Notes: generated by a model from the letters alone, not told the origin. DNA of 64,000 nt from Actinoplanes xinjiangensis (GCF_003148685.1 NZ_QGGR01000027.1:1-64000), one strand, 5' to 3'. Shown: positions 37,030-47,136, counted from the first letter of the stretch. Translations and numbers: made by a program.

Positions 37030-38979
37030 GTGGCATCCTCAGTGACTCAATCTCCGACGTGGAGCGGCGGGAACGCGGCTCCCCCCAGCGGACGCGCCGC
37101 CCCGGGCACGCTCATCGGCGGGCGGTACACGCTGCGCGCCGCGGTGGGTCACGGCGGCATGGGAACGGTGTGGCGGGCGGCGGACACGCTGCTGCGCCGG
37201 GACGTGGCGATCAAGGAGGTCATCCTCCCGCCCGGTCTGGCCCCGAGCGACCGCGACTCGATGTATGAGCGCACCATGCGGGAGGCCCGGGCCGCGGCGG
37301 CGCTGCAGCACCCGGCCGTGGTGCAGGTCTACGACGTCGTGCACGAGAACGGCCGGCCGTGGATCGTGATGGAGCTGCTGGACGCGCGCAGCCTCGCCGA
37401 CATGGTGATCGAGGACGGGCCGGTCTCCCCGCGCGTGGTGGCGAAGATCGGCATCGCGCTGCTCGGCGCCCTGGAGGTGGCCCACGCGCACGGGGTGCTG
37501 CACCGCGACGTGAAACCGGCGAACGTGCTGATCTGCGGTGACGGGCGCTGCGTGCTGACCGACTTCGGTGTCGCCCGGATGCCCACCGACGTGCAGCTGA
37601 CCACGCCCGGCATGGTGCTCGGCTCGCCGCACTTCATCTCACCCGAGCGGGCGATGGGCCACGAGTTCGGCCCGCCGAGTGACCTGTTCTCGCTGGGCGT
37701 CACGCTCTACACCGCGATCGAGGGCCGGCCGCCGTTCGACAAGGGCGACCCGATCGAGACCATGCACTCGGTCGTCGAGGACCCGCCCGCCCCGGTGGTC
37801 CGGGCCGGTTCGCTGACCCCGGTGCTGATGGGCCTGCTGGAGAAGAACCCGGCGCAGCGGATGGACGTGCAGACCGCCCGTACGATCCTGCGGCAGCAGC
37901 TGGCCGGTCCGCTGGCCAGCAAGAACCCGCCGCACATGATGACCGACCCGTACTCGGTGGTCCCGTCGCCGCGGCCGGTCAGCCCGGCGCCCGCCGAGAC
38001 CCAGCAGATCCCGCCGCAGCCGTCCGGTCAGATCGGCGGCCGCGCGATGCTGAACCCCGGCGAGTCGCTCACCGATCACCTGGCCAAGCTCGACCAGCAG
38101 AACTCCGGTGGCCGCCGGCGTGCCCCCGAGCCGCCGGCACCCGTCGGTCCGGGCGCGAGCCTGCCGACCGGTGCCATGCCGGCCCACAAACTGCCGAACA
38201 ACAGCGGCCGCCCCGGTGGTGACACGACGAGTGTCATCCCGCCGCAGGGCCCGTGGGGTCAGCAGCCGGCCGGCGGTGCCCGCGCGGGCACCGTGGTGAG
38301 GAGCCCGGCCGCCAAGCGCCGTACCGTCGTCGACAAGGTGGTCGGCACCGCGAAGCAGACCACCGAGCGGGCCGTCACGACGTTCCGGTCGTGGCCGCGC
38401 AACAAGCAGCTGATCTCCGGTGGCGCGGCCGCCGTGGTGCTGGTGCTGGTGCTGGTCTTCGCCTTCAGCGGGTCGGACGACACGCCGCCGGTCACGCCGC
38501 AGGCCGGCCCGCAGCCGAGCAACGCCGCCGCCGCCGACTTCGAGACGCAGCCCTACAAGGGCAACGCCGCGGTCAGTGTGCAGGTCCCGGCCGGCTGGAC
38601 CCGGGCCACCGGTGGTGTCTACGTGGAGTACATCGATCCCACGGACAAGACCACCAAGGTGCGCATCCTGGTCGAGCAGGGCAAGGTCACGCCGGCCAAG
38701 TTCGTCAGCCAGACCGCTCCCCTCGGGCTGAAGAAGGGCAAGACCTGCCCCGACCCGTTCCAGTCGCTCGCCACGCAGGACGTGACGATCGCCGGGAACC
38801 CGGGCGCCGAGTTCGAGTACACGTGCGGCGAGGGCGACGAGATGCGGCACGGCATCTGGCGGATGACCTCGGTCGGCGGCAAGATGTACAGCTTCTTCCT
38901 CACCACCACGGACGCGAAGTTCGCCGACTACCGGAAGTACTACGACGTCATGGCGGACACGTTCCAGCTCAACCTGTGA
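37030..38979 (+). CDS. Transmembrane Ser/Thr protein kinase 2
   Basis: About 649 residues: kinase domain from about 32 to 290 (GHGGMGTVW, Lys62 in VAIKE, HRD 158-160, DFG 178-180, SPHFISPERA), a Pro/Gly-rich cytoplasmic linker, one membrane helix (about 458-478) and an extracytoplasmic domain of about 165 residues (VQVPAGWTRATGGVYVEYID, two Cys). There are no PASTA repeats. The extracytoplasmic domain begins like that of the kinase at 11294 (PAGW motif). Start is uncertain: GTG 37030 follows TATACC by 6 bases, while GTG 36979 is in frame and adds 17 residues. It is divergent from the mutase gene. Confidence 0.9.
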   Translation: MASSVTQSPTWSGGNAAPPSGRAAPGTLIGGRYTLRAAVGHGGMGTVWRAADTLLRRDVAIKEVILPPGLAPSDRDSMYERTMREARAAAALQHPAVVQVYDVVHENGRPWIVMELLDARSLADMVIEDGPVSPRVVAKIGIALLGALEVAHAHGVLHRDVKPANVLICGDGRCVLTDFGVARMPTDVQLTTPGMVLGSPHFISPERAMGHEFGPPSDLFSLGVTLYTAIEGRPPFDKGDPIETMHSVVEDPPAPVVRAGSLTPVLMGLLEKNPAQRMDVQTARTILRQQLAGPLASKNPPHMMTDPYSVVPSPRPVSPAPAETQQIPPQPSGQIGGRAMLNPGESLTDHLAKLDQQNSGGRRRAPEPPAPVGPGASLPTGAMPAHKLPNNSGRPGGDTTSVIPPQGPWGQQPAGGARAGTVVRSPAAKRRTVVDKVVGTAKQTTERAVTTFRSWPRNKQLISGGAAAVVLVLVLVFAFSGSDDTPPVTPQAGPQPSNAAAADFETQPYKGNAAVSVQVPAGWTRATGGVYVEYIDPTDKTTKVRILVEQGKVTPAKFVSQTAPLGLKKGKTCPDPFQSLATQDVTIAGNPGAEFEYTCGEGDEMRHGIWRMTSVGGKMYSFFLTTTDAKFADYRKYYDVMADTFQLNL

Positions 38980-39002
38980 CGGCACTGTGCTATCAATCCC
39001 TG

Positions 39003-40652
39003 ATGGCACCACAAGTTGATGTTGACCTGATCGCCCGGGCCGAGGCCTGGCTCGCCGACGATCCCGATCCGGCCGGCCGGGCCGAGCTACGCGCGGTCCT
39101 GGACGGTTTACCGGGCACCGCGGTGGAGCTGACCGACCGGTTCTCCGGACCGCTCACCTTCGGCACCGCGGGCCTCCGCGGCCGGCTCCGCGCCGGACCG
39201 AACGGGATGAACCTCGCGGTGGTGACCCGCGCGGCGGCCGGTCTGGTCGGCTGGCTGGCCGCACAGGGCGGCGAGGGCCCGCTGGTGATCGGCTACGACG
39301 CCCGGCACGGCTCGGCGGCGTTCGCGGAGCGGACCGCCCGGGTCGCCACCGGGGCCGGGCGGACGGCGCTGCTGCTGCCGGGCCCGCTGCCGACACCGGT
39401 GCTGGCCTACGCCGTACGCGCACTGGACGCGGTCGCCGGCGTGATGGTCACCGCCAGCCACAACCCGCCGCAGGACAACGGCTACAAGGTCTATCTGGGC
39501 GCGAGCCTGGGCGGCCCGGCCGGGTCCGGGGCACAGATCGTGCCGCCCGCCGACGCCGGCATCGAGGCGGCCATCCGGGCGGTGGCGAGCGCCGCGTCGG
39601 TTCCGCTGGGCGATCCGGGCACGGTCCTGGACGAGAAGATCCTTCAGGGGTACGTACGGAGCGCCGCCGCGGTCCTGACCGAGGACGGCCCGCGTGACCT
39701 GACCATCGCCTACACCCCGATGCACGGGGTCGGTGCGTCCACCACCGCCGCCGCGTTCGCCGCCGCCGGTTTCCCGCCTCCCGCGATCGTCGCCGAGCAG
39801 GCCGAGCCGGATCCCGCCTTCCCGACCGTGGCGTTCCCCAACCCGGAGGAGCCGGGCGCCATGGACCTGCTGCTGGCACTGGCCGCCCGGACCGGCGCGG
39901 ACCTGGCGATCGCCAACGACCCGGACGCCGACCGCTGTGCCGTGGCGATCCCGGCCGGCGACGGATGGCGGCCGCTGCGCGGTGACGAGCTGGGCGCCCT
40001 GCTCGCCGACCACCTGATCCGCCGTGGCGTCCCCGGCCTGTACGCGACCACGATCGTGTCGTCGTCGCTGGTGGGCCGCCTGTGCGCGGCCCGGGGTGTG
40101 CCCTATGCGGAGACCCTGACCGGCTTCAAGTGGATCGTGCGGGCCGCCGAGGACCTGGCGTTCGGCTACGAGGAGGCGCTCGGCTACTGCGTCGCCCCGG
40201 GTCTGGTGCGGGACAAGGACGGCATCACCGCCGCGCTGACCGTCGCCGAGCTGGCCGCCGCGCTGAAGACCGAGGGCCGCACCCTCGCCGACCGGCTGGA
40301 CGAGCTCGCCGCCGAGTTCGGGCTGCACGCCACCGATCAGCTGTCGGTCCGGGTGGACGACCTCGCCGAGATCGGGCGGGCGATGGGCCGGGCCCGGCTG
40401 AACCCGCCGGCCACCCTGCTCGGGGCCGCGGTGACCGAGGTGGTGGACCTGTTGCCGGAGAACGACGTGCTGACGTTCCGCACCGCCACGGCCCGGGTGG
40501 TGATCCGCCCGTCGGGGACGGAACCGAAGCTCAAGGCGTACCTCGAAGTGGTCGAACCGGTCGCCGAAGGCGGCCATGCGGAGGCCCGCGACCGTGCGGC
40601 GACCGCTCTGGCCGCGCTGCGCTCCGAGATCGCGACGACGCTCGGCGTGTAG
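39003..40652 (+). CDS. pmmB: Phosphohexomutase (PmmB/Pgm family)
   Basis: A 549-residue alpha-D-phosphohexomutase: FGTAGLRGRL at the N-terminus, the phosphoserine loop TASHNPPQDNGYKVY (Ser about 151), the metal loop NDPDADRCAV (about 305), sugar-binding GYEEALGY and the phosphate-binding RPSGTEPK (about 502). It moves phosphate between C1 and C6 (or C1 and C5 for pentoses); the position near deoC, upp and add favours a nucleoside-sugar role, as for pmmB (Rv3308) beside upp in M. tuberculosis. TATCAA ends 6 bases before the ATG, suggesting a leaderless start. Confidence 0.92.
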   Translation: MAPQVDVDLIARAEAWLADDPDPAGRAELRAVLDGLPGTAVELTDRFSGPLTFGTAGLRGRLRAGPNGMNLAVVTRAAAGLVGWLAAQGGEGPLVIGYDARHGSAAFAERTARVATGAGRTALLLPGPLPTPVLAYAVRALDAVAGVMVTASHNPPQDNGYKVYLGASLGGPAGSGAQIVPPADAGIEAAIRAVASAASVPLGDPGTVLDEKILQGYVRSAAAVLTEDGPRDLTIAYTPMHGVGASTTAAAFAAAGFPPPAIVAEQAEPDPAFPTVAFPNPEEPGAMDLLLALAARTGADLAIANDPDADRCAVAIPAGDGWRPLRGDELGALLADHLIRRGVPGLYATTIVSSSLVGRLCAARGVPYAETLTGFKWIVRAAEDLAFGYEEALGYCVAPGLVRDKDGITAALTVAELAAALKTEGRTLADRLDELAAEFGLHATDQLSVRVDDLAEIGRAMGRARLNPPATLLGAAVTEVVDLLPENDVLTFRTATARVVIRPSGTEPKLKAYLEVVEPVAEGGHAEARDRAATALAALRSEIATTLGV

Positions 40653-40662
40653 GCAAGCCGTC

Positions 40663-40685
40663 CCGGGGCTTCGCCGAAGCCCCGG
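40663..40685. terminator. Perfect bidirectional hairpin between pmmB and the GPP34 gene
   Basis: CCGGGGCTTCG (40663-40673), one base, CGAAGCCCCGG (40675-40685). It fills the 41-base gap between two convergent genes and can serve both strands. Confidence 0.75.
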
Positions 40686-40693
40686 AGACGGTG

Positions 40694-41380
40694 TCAGATC
40701 GGCTTGGGAGCGCCCAGCGCGGCCTGGATCGCCCGGCCCAGGGTGGCCACCACCAGCGCGACGCTGGGCCGCACGATGGAGTCCTCCAGGGTCACGTCAC
40801 CGACGAAACCGGCGTTGCTGGCGATCTCGGCGAGCCGCTCGTGCGCCCGGTCGGCCTCGTCGGCCGGCAGCTTGAGCGCCGGCTCCATCCGGGCCGCGAC
40901 GAGCAGGGTGGCCAGCGCGGCCGTCCGCTCGTCGGGCAGCGTGTTGCCGATCAGCGCGGCGGCCAGCCGGCTACGGATCTCGGCCTCGTAGGCCGGGTCG
41001 GTGGTCGGGTAACGGTGCACGTGGATGACGCCCAGCTGGGTCTCGTCCACGTCCTGCACCACGCCCCGGGCACAGAGATCCTCCAGCACCCGCGTACGCA
41101 GCCGGTGCCGGAGCCGCTGGAGCCACTGGGCCGGCGTGTGCGGCTCCTCCGTGAAGATCTTCTCCAGGACGGCGTCGGCCACCGGGTCGCCGAGCGGTGT
41201 GGCGTCCACGACCTTCAGGTATCCGTCGGCCGCGTAGGCAACACGATTCGCCAGAGCGAGATCGATCAGGACGGCCGCGGCCATACCGAGATCGAGACCG
41301 ATCCGGGATCCGGTCGCTTTGCCGCTCTGGTCGTCGTACGCGAGGAGAAGCAGTTCCTCGGCGAGGGGGATGGACGTCAT
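40694..41380 (-). CDS. GPP34 (Golgi phosphoprotein 3-like) family protein
   Basis: A 228-residue GPP34-domain protein: SIPLAEELLLLAYDD at the N-terminus, a hydrophobic DLGMAAAVLIDLALANRV helix, and LLVAARMEPALKLPADEADRAHERL. Eukaryotic GOLPH3 proteins bind PI4P and glycosyltransferases at the membrane; the role of the bacterial form is unknown. ATG at 41380 follows TATCGT (41387-41392) by 6 bases, a leaderless box lying directly after the stop of the upstream glycosyltransferase gene on the same strand. The adjacency to two glycosyltransferases is suggestive. Confidence 0.87.
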   Translation of the reverse strand: MTSIPLAEELLLLAYDDQSGKATGSRIGLDLGMAAAVLIDLALANRVAYAADGYLKVVDATPLGDPVADAVLEKIFTEEPHTPAQWLQRLRHRLRTRVLEDLCARGVVQDVDETQLGVIHVHRYPTTDPAYEAEIRSRLAAALIGNTLPDERTAALATLLVAARMEPALKLPADEADRAHERLAEIASNAGFVGDVTLEDSIVRPSVALVVATLGRAIQAALGAPKPI

Positions 41381-41397
41381 GTCCGAACGATAGTTGC

Positions 41398-44300
41398 TCA
41401 ACGCCCGGCCGCCATCATCCAGTCGACGAGCTTTGCCGCCGCGCCGCCCTCGCCACCGGCGCCGTGCGTCGCCGCGAAGGCCTCCGCACGGTGACGGTAT
41501 TCGGCGACGATCGCCGGAATGTCCTGCAATGCCGCGGCGACCTCCGAGGACTCCCGCAGCAGCGGGCCCGGGGCCTCCCGCTCCAGGTCCACGTTGAGAC
41601 CCGGGGAGCCCTCGAACTCCTCCAGGTCCGGCACGTAGAGCAGAGCCGGCCGGCCGGTGCTGGCGTAGTCGGCGAGCAGCGCCGAATAGTCGGTGACCAG
41701 CATGTCCGTGGCGAGCAGGAGTTCACTCACCTGGGGGTACGCGGTCACGTCGAGGACGCCGTCGACCTGGCCCATCACGTCGTCCGGAACGCCGGGATGG
41801 CGGCGCACCAGGAGCCGGTGGTCCGGCGGCAGGGCGGTGGCGACGCCGAGCAGGTCCAGCAGCCGGCCCGGGTCACTGGCTCCGCGCCGGCGCAGGTCCG
41901 AGGGGCGGCGGGTCGGCGCGTACAGGACCAGGCTGGTCTTCTCCGGCAGCCCGAGCAGCTGGAGCACGTGGGCCTTCGCGGCGTCCCGGTCGATCGAGGA
42001 AAGCAGATCGTTGGCGGGCCGGCCGTATTCGAGCACCGTTCCGTCGAAGCCGAACTCCTCGCGCAGCACCGGGGTGGCGGTGAGGCTCGGTGAGGCCACC
42101 GCCGTCCACGACGCCGCGTCCGAGCGCAGCTGGTCGATCAGGGTCTGGCCGAGCGGGTGCGCACTGGCGAGGGCACCGGACCGGGCCACCGGCCAGCCAC
42201 CGGCCAGCCGCAGCACCACCTGCTCGGGCGACGGCCGGAACCAGAGCGGCAGGTTGTCGTTGGTGACCACCCACCGGCTGGTGGCCAGCGCCGCATACCA
42301 GGCCTCGGAGCCGAGCGAGACCGCCTCGACGCCGTCCGGCAGCGGCTGGCCACGGTCGACGGTCCAGAGCACCGGCGGCGCGTCCGGCCGGGACCGCAGC
42401 TCGGCGAGCAGGGCGGCCGGGTCGTCGAAGAAGCGGCGTCCCGGTGCGGCGTCGAGCAGCACCACGTCGCGCAGGTCCGGCCGTCCGGAGGCGGGGAAGT
42501 ACCGCTTCAGCAGCCGGGAGTGCTCCTCCGGGCCGGTCTCCGGGACGATCAGGTCGAGCACCGCGCGGTCGTTCGGGCCACCGCGCATGCGGCCCCGCAC
42601 GCCGTCGTTCTCCGGCCCCTCGAGCGGCAGTGCGGCCAGCACCGCGGCGTCGAAGGCCAGCGGCGTCGTCGTCTCGTGACGGTTGCCGGGCGCCCGGAAC
42701 GTCAGGTCCCAGGTGCCGGCGACCAGCGGCAGCCGGCCGGCGAGGGTCGGCACCCCGGCCGGGTCGACGGCCACCTCCCAGCGCCCGTCCACCACCTTCA
42801 GCGGCAGGCCCAGGTCCTTGCGCCGGCCGCGCAGGCGGAGCAGCAGCTGGCCCTCGGCGGGCACCGGGCTGTCGCCGCTGAACATCAGCACGCCGTCCGG
42901 CTGCCAGCGGATGTCGGTGACCACCGGGCCCTGCGGGCGGGTGGCGATGGAGACGGCGCGGTTGCTCTCGGCGACGGTGGTGAAGACCTCGTCGCTGCCG
43001 TACGGCGTACGCATGGCCCGGTATTCGTCACCGGCCATCAGGCGGACCGTCTCACCGGTCACCAGTTCCAGCAGGAAGCGCTGCCCGTAGTGGCCCTCGG
43101 CGTGGTTGTCGTCGCGCACGTTCAGCGCGATCCAGTCCAGCGGCACCCGGGCGGTGAACTCGTGCCCGTCCGCGCCGATCTCGGCCGCCACGGTGTGGGC
43201 GACGATGCCCGCGGCCCGGCACAGCCGGACCTGGGCGCTGTCCCGTCGCTCGCGCAGCCGGCCCACCAGGACCAGGTCGTCGCCGTCCCGGTGGGTCCCG
43301 GTGAGCCAGCCGTCCGCCTTGATCACGGAGACCCGCAGGTCGCTCTTGGCCGCGAACGGCATCACCCAGACGCCGGGTGCCACCGGGATCCGGGGCATCG
43401 GCTCGGTCCACTCCGGGGGGACCCGGACCACGGTCTTGCGCAGTTGCAGGCCCTGCGTCACGGCGGCCGCGATGGTCCACTGCCCGGGCTGCCAGGAGCT
43501 GCCGGACCGCAGCGACTCGGGCTTCAGCCGGAGCACGAAGCCACCGGGCTGCGAGCGCGACCAGATCGGGATCCGGCGGCCCTCGGCCGGGTTGCTGGCC
43601 CAGAACACCTTCAGCCGACCGGTCCGGCTGGTCGGCGCCGCCGGCGAACCGAGCGAGCCGGCCAGCACGAGCTTGCCGCTCTCCCAGGTGATCGAGCGGA
43701 CGACCGCCTCCACGTGGGACGCCTTGACCGGCTTGGCGTTGAGCCGGTAGCCGTGGTCGATGAGTTCGATCAGGTCGTCGAAACGGCCCTGGTTGATCAG
43801 CTTCCAGTGCGGGCGGATCTCGGCCGGCAGTTCCCCGATCACCGCGGGGTCGACCTGCTTCAGGTACGCCCGGGACAGCTCCATGAACGTCGACTGGAAC
43901 TCCGGGGTCGCCGACGGCAGGAACTTGAAGTAGTTGCTGAGCTGGTCCTGAATGGACAGCCGCAGGAAGGCCTGCCGCAACTCCTTCTTGCCGGCCCGGT
44001 CGAGGGCCTCCGCGGCCAGATCGATCGAGTGGAAGCGGTCCACCAGGTTGCGCAGGTCACCACCGGACTGGGTGATCGACCGTACGGCGCCCTCCCGCAA
44101 CCGCCAGAAGTAGATCGTCCCGGCGACCACCGCCACCTTGTTCGCCAGCGCGTGCGCGGGAACGGTGACGGGGGCGTCCTCGTAGAGCCGGCCGACCGGG
44201 AACTCGAAACCGTGCCGGTCGTAGAAGCTCCGGCGGAACAGCTTGTTCCAGATCGTGCGGTCGGCCAGCAGGGAGCGCCGGGTGGAGACGTGGGCGTCCA

Positions 44301-44733
44301 GCTTGGTCCTGGTGATGGCGGTCTTGTGCGGGGCGCCGCGGTGCGTGCCCCGCGAGGTGAGCCGCACGACGCCGCCGGTGGCGAAGTCGGCACCGTCCTC
44401 CAGGGCGCCGACCAGCAGCTCGTACGCGTGCGCGGCGAGCAGGTCGTCACTGTCCACGAAGGCCAGGAACTCGCCGTTCGCGGCCGGCAGACCGGCGTTG
44501 CGGGCCGCGCTGAGACCGGCGTTGGCCTGCCGGATCAGCTGGAAGCGCCGGTCCGCCGCGACATACTCCTCGGCGATCGCCGGCGAGCCGTCGGTGGAGC
44601 CGTCGTCGACCAGGATGACCTGGAGGTCGGTGTAGGTCTGGGCGCGCAGCGAGTCCAGGCAGTCACGCAGGAAGGGTTCGACGTTGTAGATCGGCACGAT
44701 CACACTGACCAGGCCGGGTACCAGCTCAGACAA
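41398..44733 (-). CDS. GT2 glycosyltransferase fused to CDP-glycerol glycerophosphotransferase domain
   Basis: A 1111-residue protein. Residues about 7-240 are a GT-A glycosyltransferase 2 domain (VSVIVPIYNVEPFLRDCL, VDDGSTDGS, FVDSDD). A long beta-rich middle (about 330-730) resembles repeated Ig-like/TarS-like modules. The C-terminal third (about 730-1105) is TagF/TarF-like: VVTNDNLPLW, LYAPTRRP, and DMLVTDYSALLADYASTGRPALLY. It likely builds a glycosylated polyol-phosphate wall polymer. The TTG at 44733 has GGGGGAACC upstream and overlaps the preceding gene by 8 bases, hence coupled translation. Confidence 0.88.
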   Translation of the reverse strand: MSELVPGLVSVIVPIYNVEPFLRDCLDSLRAQTYTDLQVILVDDGSTDGSPAIAEEYVAADRRFQLIRQANAGLSAARNAGLPAANGEFLAFVDSDDLLAAHAYELLVGALEDGADFATGGVVRLTSRGTHRGAPHKTAITRTKLDAHVSTRRSLLADRTIWNKLFRRSFYDRHGFEFPVGRLYEDAPVTVPAHALANKVAVVAGTIYFWRLREGAVRSITQSGGDLRNLVDRFHSIDLAAEALDRAGKKELRQAFLRLSIQDQLSNYFKFLPSATPEFQSTFMELSRAYLKQVDPAVIGELPAEIRPHWKLINQGRFDDLIELIDHGYRLNAKPVKASHVEAVVRSITWESGKLVLAGSLGSPAAPTSRTGRLKVFWASNPAEGRRIPIWSRSQPGGFVLRLKPESLRSGSSWQPGQWTIAAAVTQGLQLRKTVVRVPPEWTEPMPRIPVAPGVWVMPFAAKSDLRVSVIKADGWLTGTHRDGDDLVLVGRLRERRDSAQVRLCRAAGIVAHTVAAEIGADGHEFTARVPLDWIALNVRDDNHAEGHYGQRFLLELVTGETVRLMAGDEYRAMRTPYGSDEVFTTVAESNRAVSIATRPQGPVVTDIRWQPDGVLMFSGDSPVPAEGQLLLRLRGRRKDLGLPLKVVDGRWEVAVDPAGVPTLAGRLPLVAGTWDLTFRAPGNRHETTTPLAFDAAVLAALPLEGPENDGVRGRMRGGPNDRAVLDLIVPETGPEEHSRLLKRYFPASGRPDLRDVVLLDAAPGRRFFDDPAALLAELRSRPDAPPVLWTVDRGQPLPDGVEAVSLGSEAWYAALATSRWVVTNDNLPLWFRPSPEQVVLRLAGGWPVARSGALASAHPLGQTLIDQLRSDAASWTAVASPSLTATPVLREEFGFDGTVLEYGRPANDLLSSIDRDAAKAHVLQLLGLPEKTSLVLYAPTRRPSDLRRRGASDPGRLLDLLGVATALPPDHRLLVRRHPGVPDDVMGQVDGVLDVTAYPQVSELLLATDMLVTDYSALLADYASTGRPALLYVPDLEEFEGSPGLNVDLEREAPGPLLRESSEVAAALQDIPAIVAEYRHRAEAFAATHGAGGEGGAAAKLVDWMMAAGR

Positions 44734-46855
44734 GAGGTTCCCCCAGGAAGACGCGCCGGACGACCCGTTCGGCGGCGTGACCGTCCTCCAGGGAGCAGAA
44801 CCGCTCCCGGAAACGGCCGCGGGCCTGCCGGGCGGCCTCGTCGTCGATCGCACCGCTACGGAACGCCTCGACGAGCGCGTCGAAGGTGCGGACGAACGTG
44901 CCGGGATGGCCGGCTTCCAGATCGAAGGAGACACCGCGCACCGCTTTGTAGACCTCCCAGTCCGGCGCGAAGATGACCAGCGGCCGGTCGAGTACCGCGT
45001 AGTCGAACATGACGGACGAGAAGTCGGTGATCAGCGCGTCGGACGCGATGGCCAGCGTCTCGACCGACGGGAAGCCGGACACGTCGAGCACCCGGGGGTG
45101 CCGCGGCGGGAAGCCGATCGAGTCGTAGAAGTAGTGGCCGCGCAGCAGGATCCGGACGTTCGGGCCGAGCGCCTCGGCCAGCTCGTCGACGTCCAGCGGC
45201 GGGGTGAAGACGGAGTGCCACTCCCGGTGCGTCGGTGCGTAGAGCACGACCTGCTCGTCGGCGCCCAGGCCCAGTTCGGCCCGCGCCGCGGCGACGTCGT
45301 CCGGGCCGGCCAGCGCGAGCCGGTCGTTACGCGGGTACCCGGTCTCCAGGGTCTCCCCCTTGATCGGGAACTGACGGTCCCAGAGCAGCGTGGTGTGCCG
45401 GTTCGCGGTGATGCTGAAGTCCCACTTGGCGAGGTTCAGCCGCATCCGCTCGGGGTTGAAGTTGCCCAGGGAGGCGGGGAAGCGCGGCTGGTCGAGGCCC
45501 ATGGTCTTGAGCGGGGTCCCGTGGTGGGTCTGCACCTGGATCGCGTCCGGCCGCTTCACCACGTCCGGCGGGAACGTGGCGTTATTGATCATGTACTTGG
45601 CCCGGGCGATCGTCCGGTAGTACTCCTTGGTGCCGGGGTGGACCGTCGCCACGCCCTCCGGCACCGCACGCGCACCCGGCTTGACCACCCAGACGCCGCG
45701 GACGTGCGGGGCCAGCTCCCTGGCCTTCTCGTAGATGGCGGCCGGGTTGCAGGCGTATCCGCGGTACCAGTACGCCGCGTACACCGCCAGGTTCTCGTCG
45801 ATCGGGAGCCGCAGCTGCTGCTTGTAGTAACGCAGCAGGTTCGCCTTGCGCAGCGTCGACTTGGCCTTGCCGGCCGCGCCGCGCGCCTTGCCGACCACCC
45901 CGCCGGCCGCGCCCCGCCCGCCGCGCAGCATGCGGTAGGCCGCGTACGAGTCGGAGGCGAGCAGCTTGAGCCGCAGGCCGCCGAGACCACCCGGGCGCGC
46001 GGACACCCGCTTCTCGTGCTTGCGCAGCAGCCCGGAGATCTCGGTGAACATCGCGCGCCTGGCCTTCTCCGGCACCCGCGATCCGTTCTCCATGATCGCG
46101 AGCAGCTCGTTGACGGCACGGTTGAGCACCCGGCGGCGGGTCTTCGGGTCGGCCTGCTCCACAGCGGACAGGCTCAGCGCCCGGTCCCACTGGCGCACCG
46201 CCTCGACGTGCCGCTTCGACTTACCGCGCAGCGAGCCCTGGCGGTCCATCCGGTGGATGTAGCAGGGCGGTTCCAGCGTGGCCACGTTGTCGGTCGCGGC
46301 GAGCACCGCGTAACCGAAGGCGAGATCCTCATACCACTCGGACTCGAACCGGATGCCGGCGTCGATCAGGAACTGCCGGCGCACCACCAGGCCACCCACC
46401 GGCGGCGGCGCGACCGTGAGCGCCTCCGCACCGGTCCGCGCCTTCTTCGGCGTCACGAACCGGGTCACCTTACGGTTCCAGCGCTCCCGCGCGACCCCGA
46501 CCAGCAGCACGTCGGGCTTCTCCTCGAGGAGTCGCGCCTCGACCGCCGCCAGGGCACCCGGAGCGATCCGGTCGTCGCCGTCGACGAACCACACATACTC
46601 ACCGGTCGCCCGGTCCAGCCCGGCGTTGCGCGCGGCACCCGGACCCACGTTGGCCGGCAGGTGGAGCGCGACGACCCGGGGGTCAGCGGCGGCACGCTCG
46701 TCGATCACCTGGCCACTGTGATCGGTTGAGGCGTCGTCGACCGCCACGACCTCTACGCCCTCGACGGCTTGCTGGCGCAGAATGGAATCCAGACATTCGT
46801 TCAGATAACCCTGCACTTGCCACGCAGGCACGACTAAACTGGTCAAGTTCGGCAT
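44726..46855 (-). CDS. GT2 glycosyltransferase / CDP-glycerol glycerophosphotransferase fusion
   Basis: A 709-residue fusion: GT2 domain at about 3-220 (SLVVPAWQVQGYLNECLDS, VDDASTDHSG, FVDGDDR), a basic helical linker, and a CDP-glycerol:polyglycerol phosphate transferase domain at about 365-705 with QTHHGTPLKTMGLD, LYAPTHREWHS, LLRGHYFY and DALITDFSSVMFDYAVLDRP. It probably polymerises glycerol- or other polyol-phosphate units of a teichoic-acid-like polymer with its partner downstream. ATG at 46855 fits the GT2 start. A GATACT box about 40 bases upstream is a possible operon promoter. The ribosome site is weak. Confidence 0.88.
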   Translation of the reverse strand: MPNLTSLVVPAWQVQGYLNECLDSILRQQAVEGVEVVAVDDASTDHSGQVIDERAAADPRVVALHLPANVGPGAARNAGLDRATGEYVWFVDGDDRIAPGALAAVEARLLEEKPDVLLVGVARERWNRKVTRFVTPKKARTGAEALTVAPPPVGGLVVRRQFLIDAGIRFESEWYEDLAFGYAVLAATDNVATLEPPCYIHRMDRQGSLRGKSKRHVEAVRQWDRALSLSAVEQADPKTRRRVLNRAVNELLAIMENGSRVPEKARRAMFTEISGLLRKHEKRVSARPGGLGGLRLKLLASDSYAAYRMLRGGRGAAGGVVGKARGAAGKAKSTLRKANLLRYYKQQLRLPIDENLAVYAAYWYRGYACNPAAIYEKARELAPHVRGVWVVKPGARAVPEGVATVHPGTKEYYRTIARAKYMINNATFPPDVVKRPDAIQVQTHHGTPLKTMGLDQPRFPASLGNFNPERMRLNLAKWDFSITANRHTTLLWDRQFPIKGETLETGYPRNDRLALAGPDDVAAARAELGLGADEQVVLYAPTHREWHSVFTPPLDVDELAEALGPNVRILLRGHYFYDSIGFPPRHPRVLDVSGFPSVETLAIASDALITDFSSVMFDYAVLDRPLVIFAPDWEVYKAVRGVSFDLEAGHPGTFVRTFDALVEAFRSGAIDDEAARQARGRFRERFCSLEDGHAAERVVRRVFLGEPLV

Positions 46856-47136
46856 AGGTGGACGCAGACCATCCGTGTGACGTCGTCGAGGAAGCGCCCA
46901 CAGTATCATCGACGCCAACCGGGGCCGTCATTAAGATGACCATCTAACTTCGACCTCGCAGCGGCGGTGATGGGCTGCGCGGGCCGGCCTCTCCGCACCG
47001 ATGGAACCGACCCTCCCGCGGCGGCGGCCACGAATGGACGAACGGTCTCGATTCCTCCGCCTCCCGGCTCTCGAGCCCTCCACCTGTCGGCTGACGCCGA
47101 GCCGTGCACATCCCCTTGTCAGGCTAGGGTGCATCG

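Noticed and set aside
42157-44976. 939-residue open frame opposite the glycosyltransferase gene
   Set aside because: Shadow of a gene with full GT2 and TagF-like motifs; the translation is Arg/Gly/Asp-rich with no recognisable fold.
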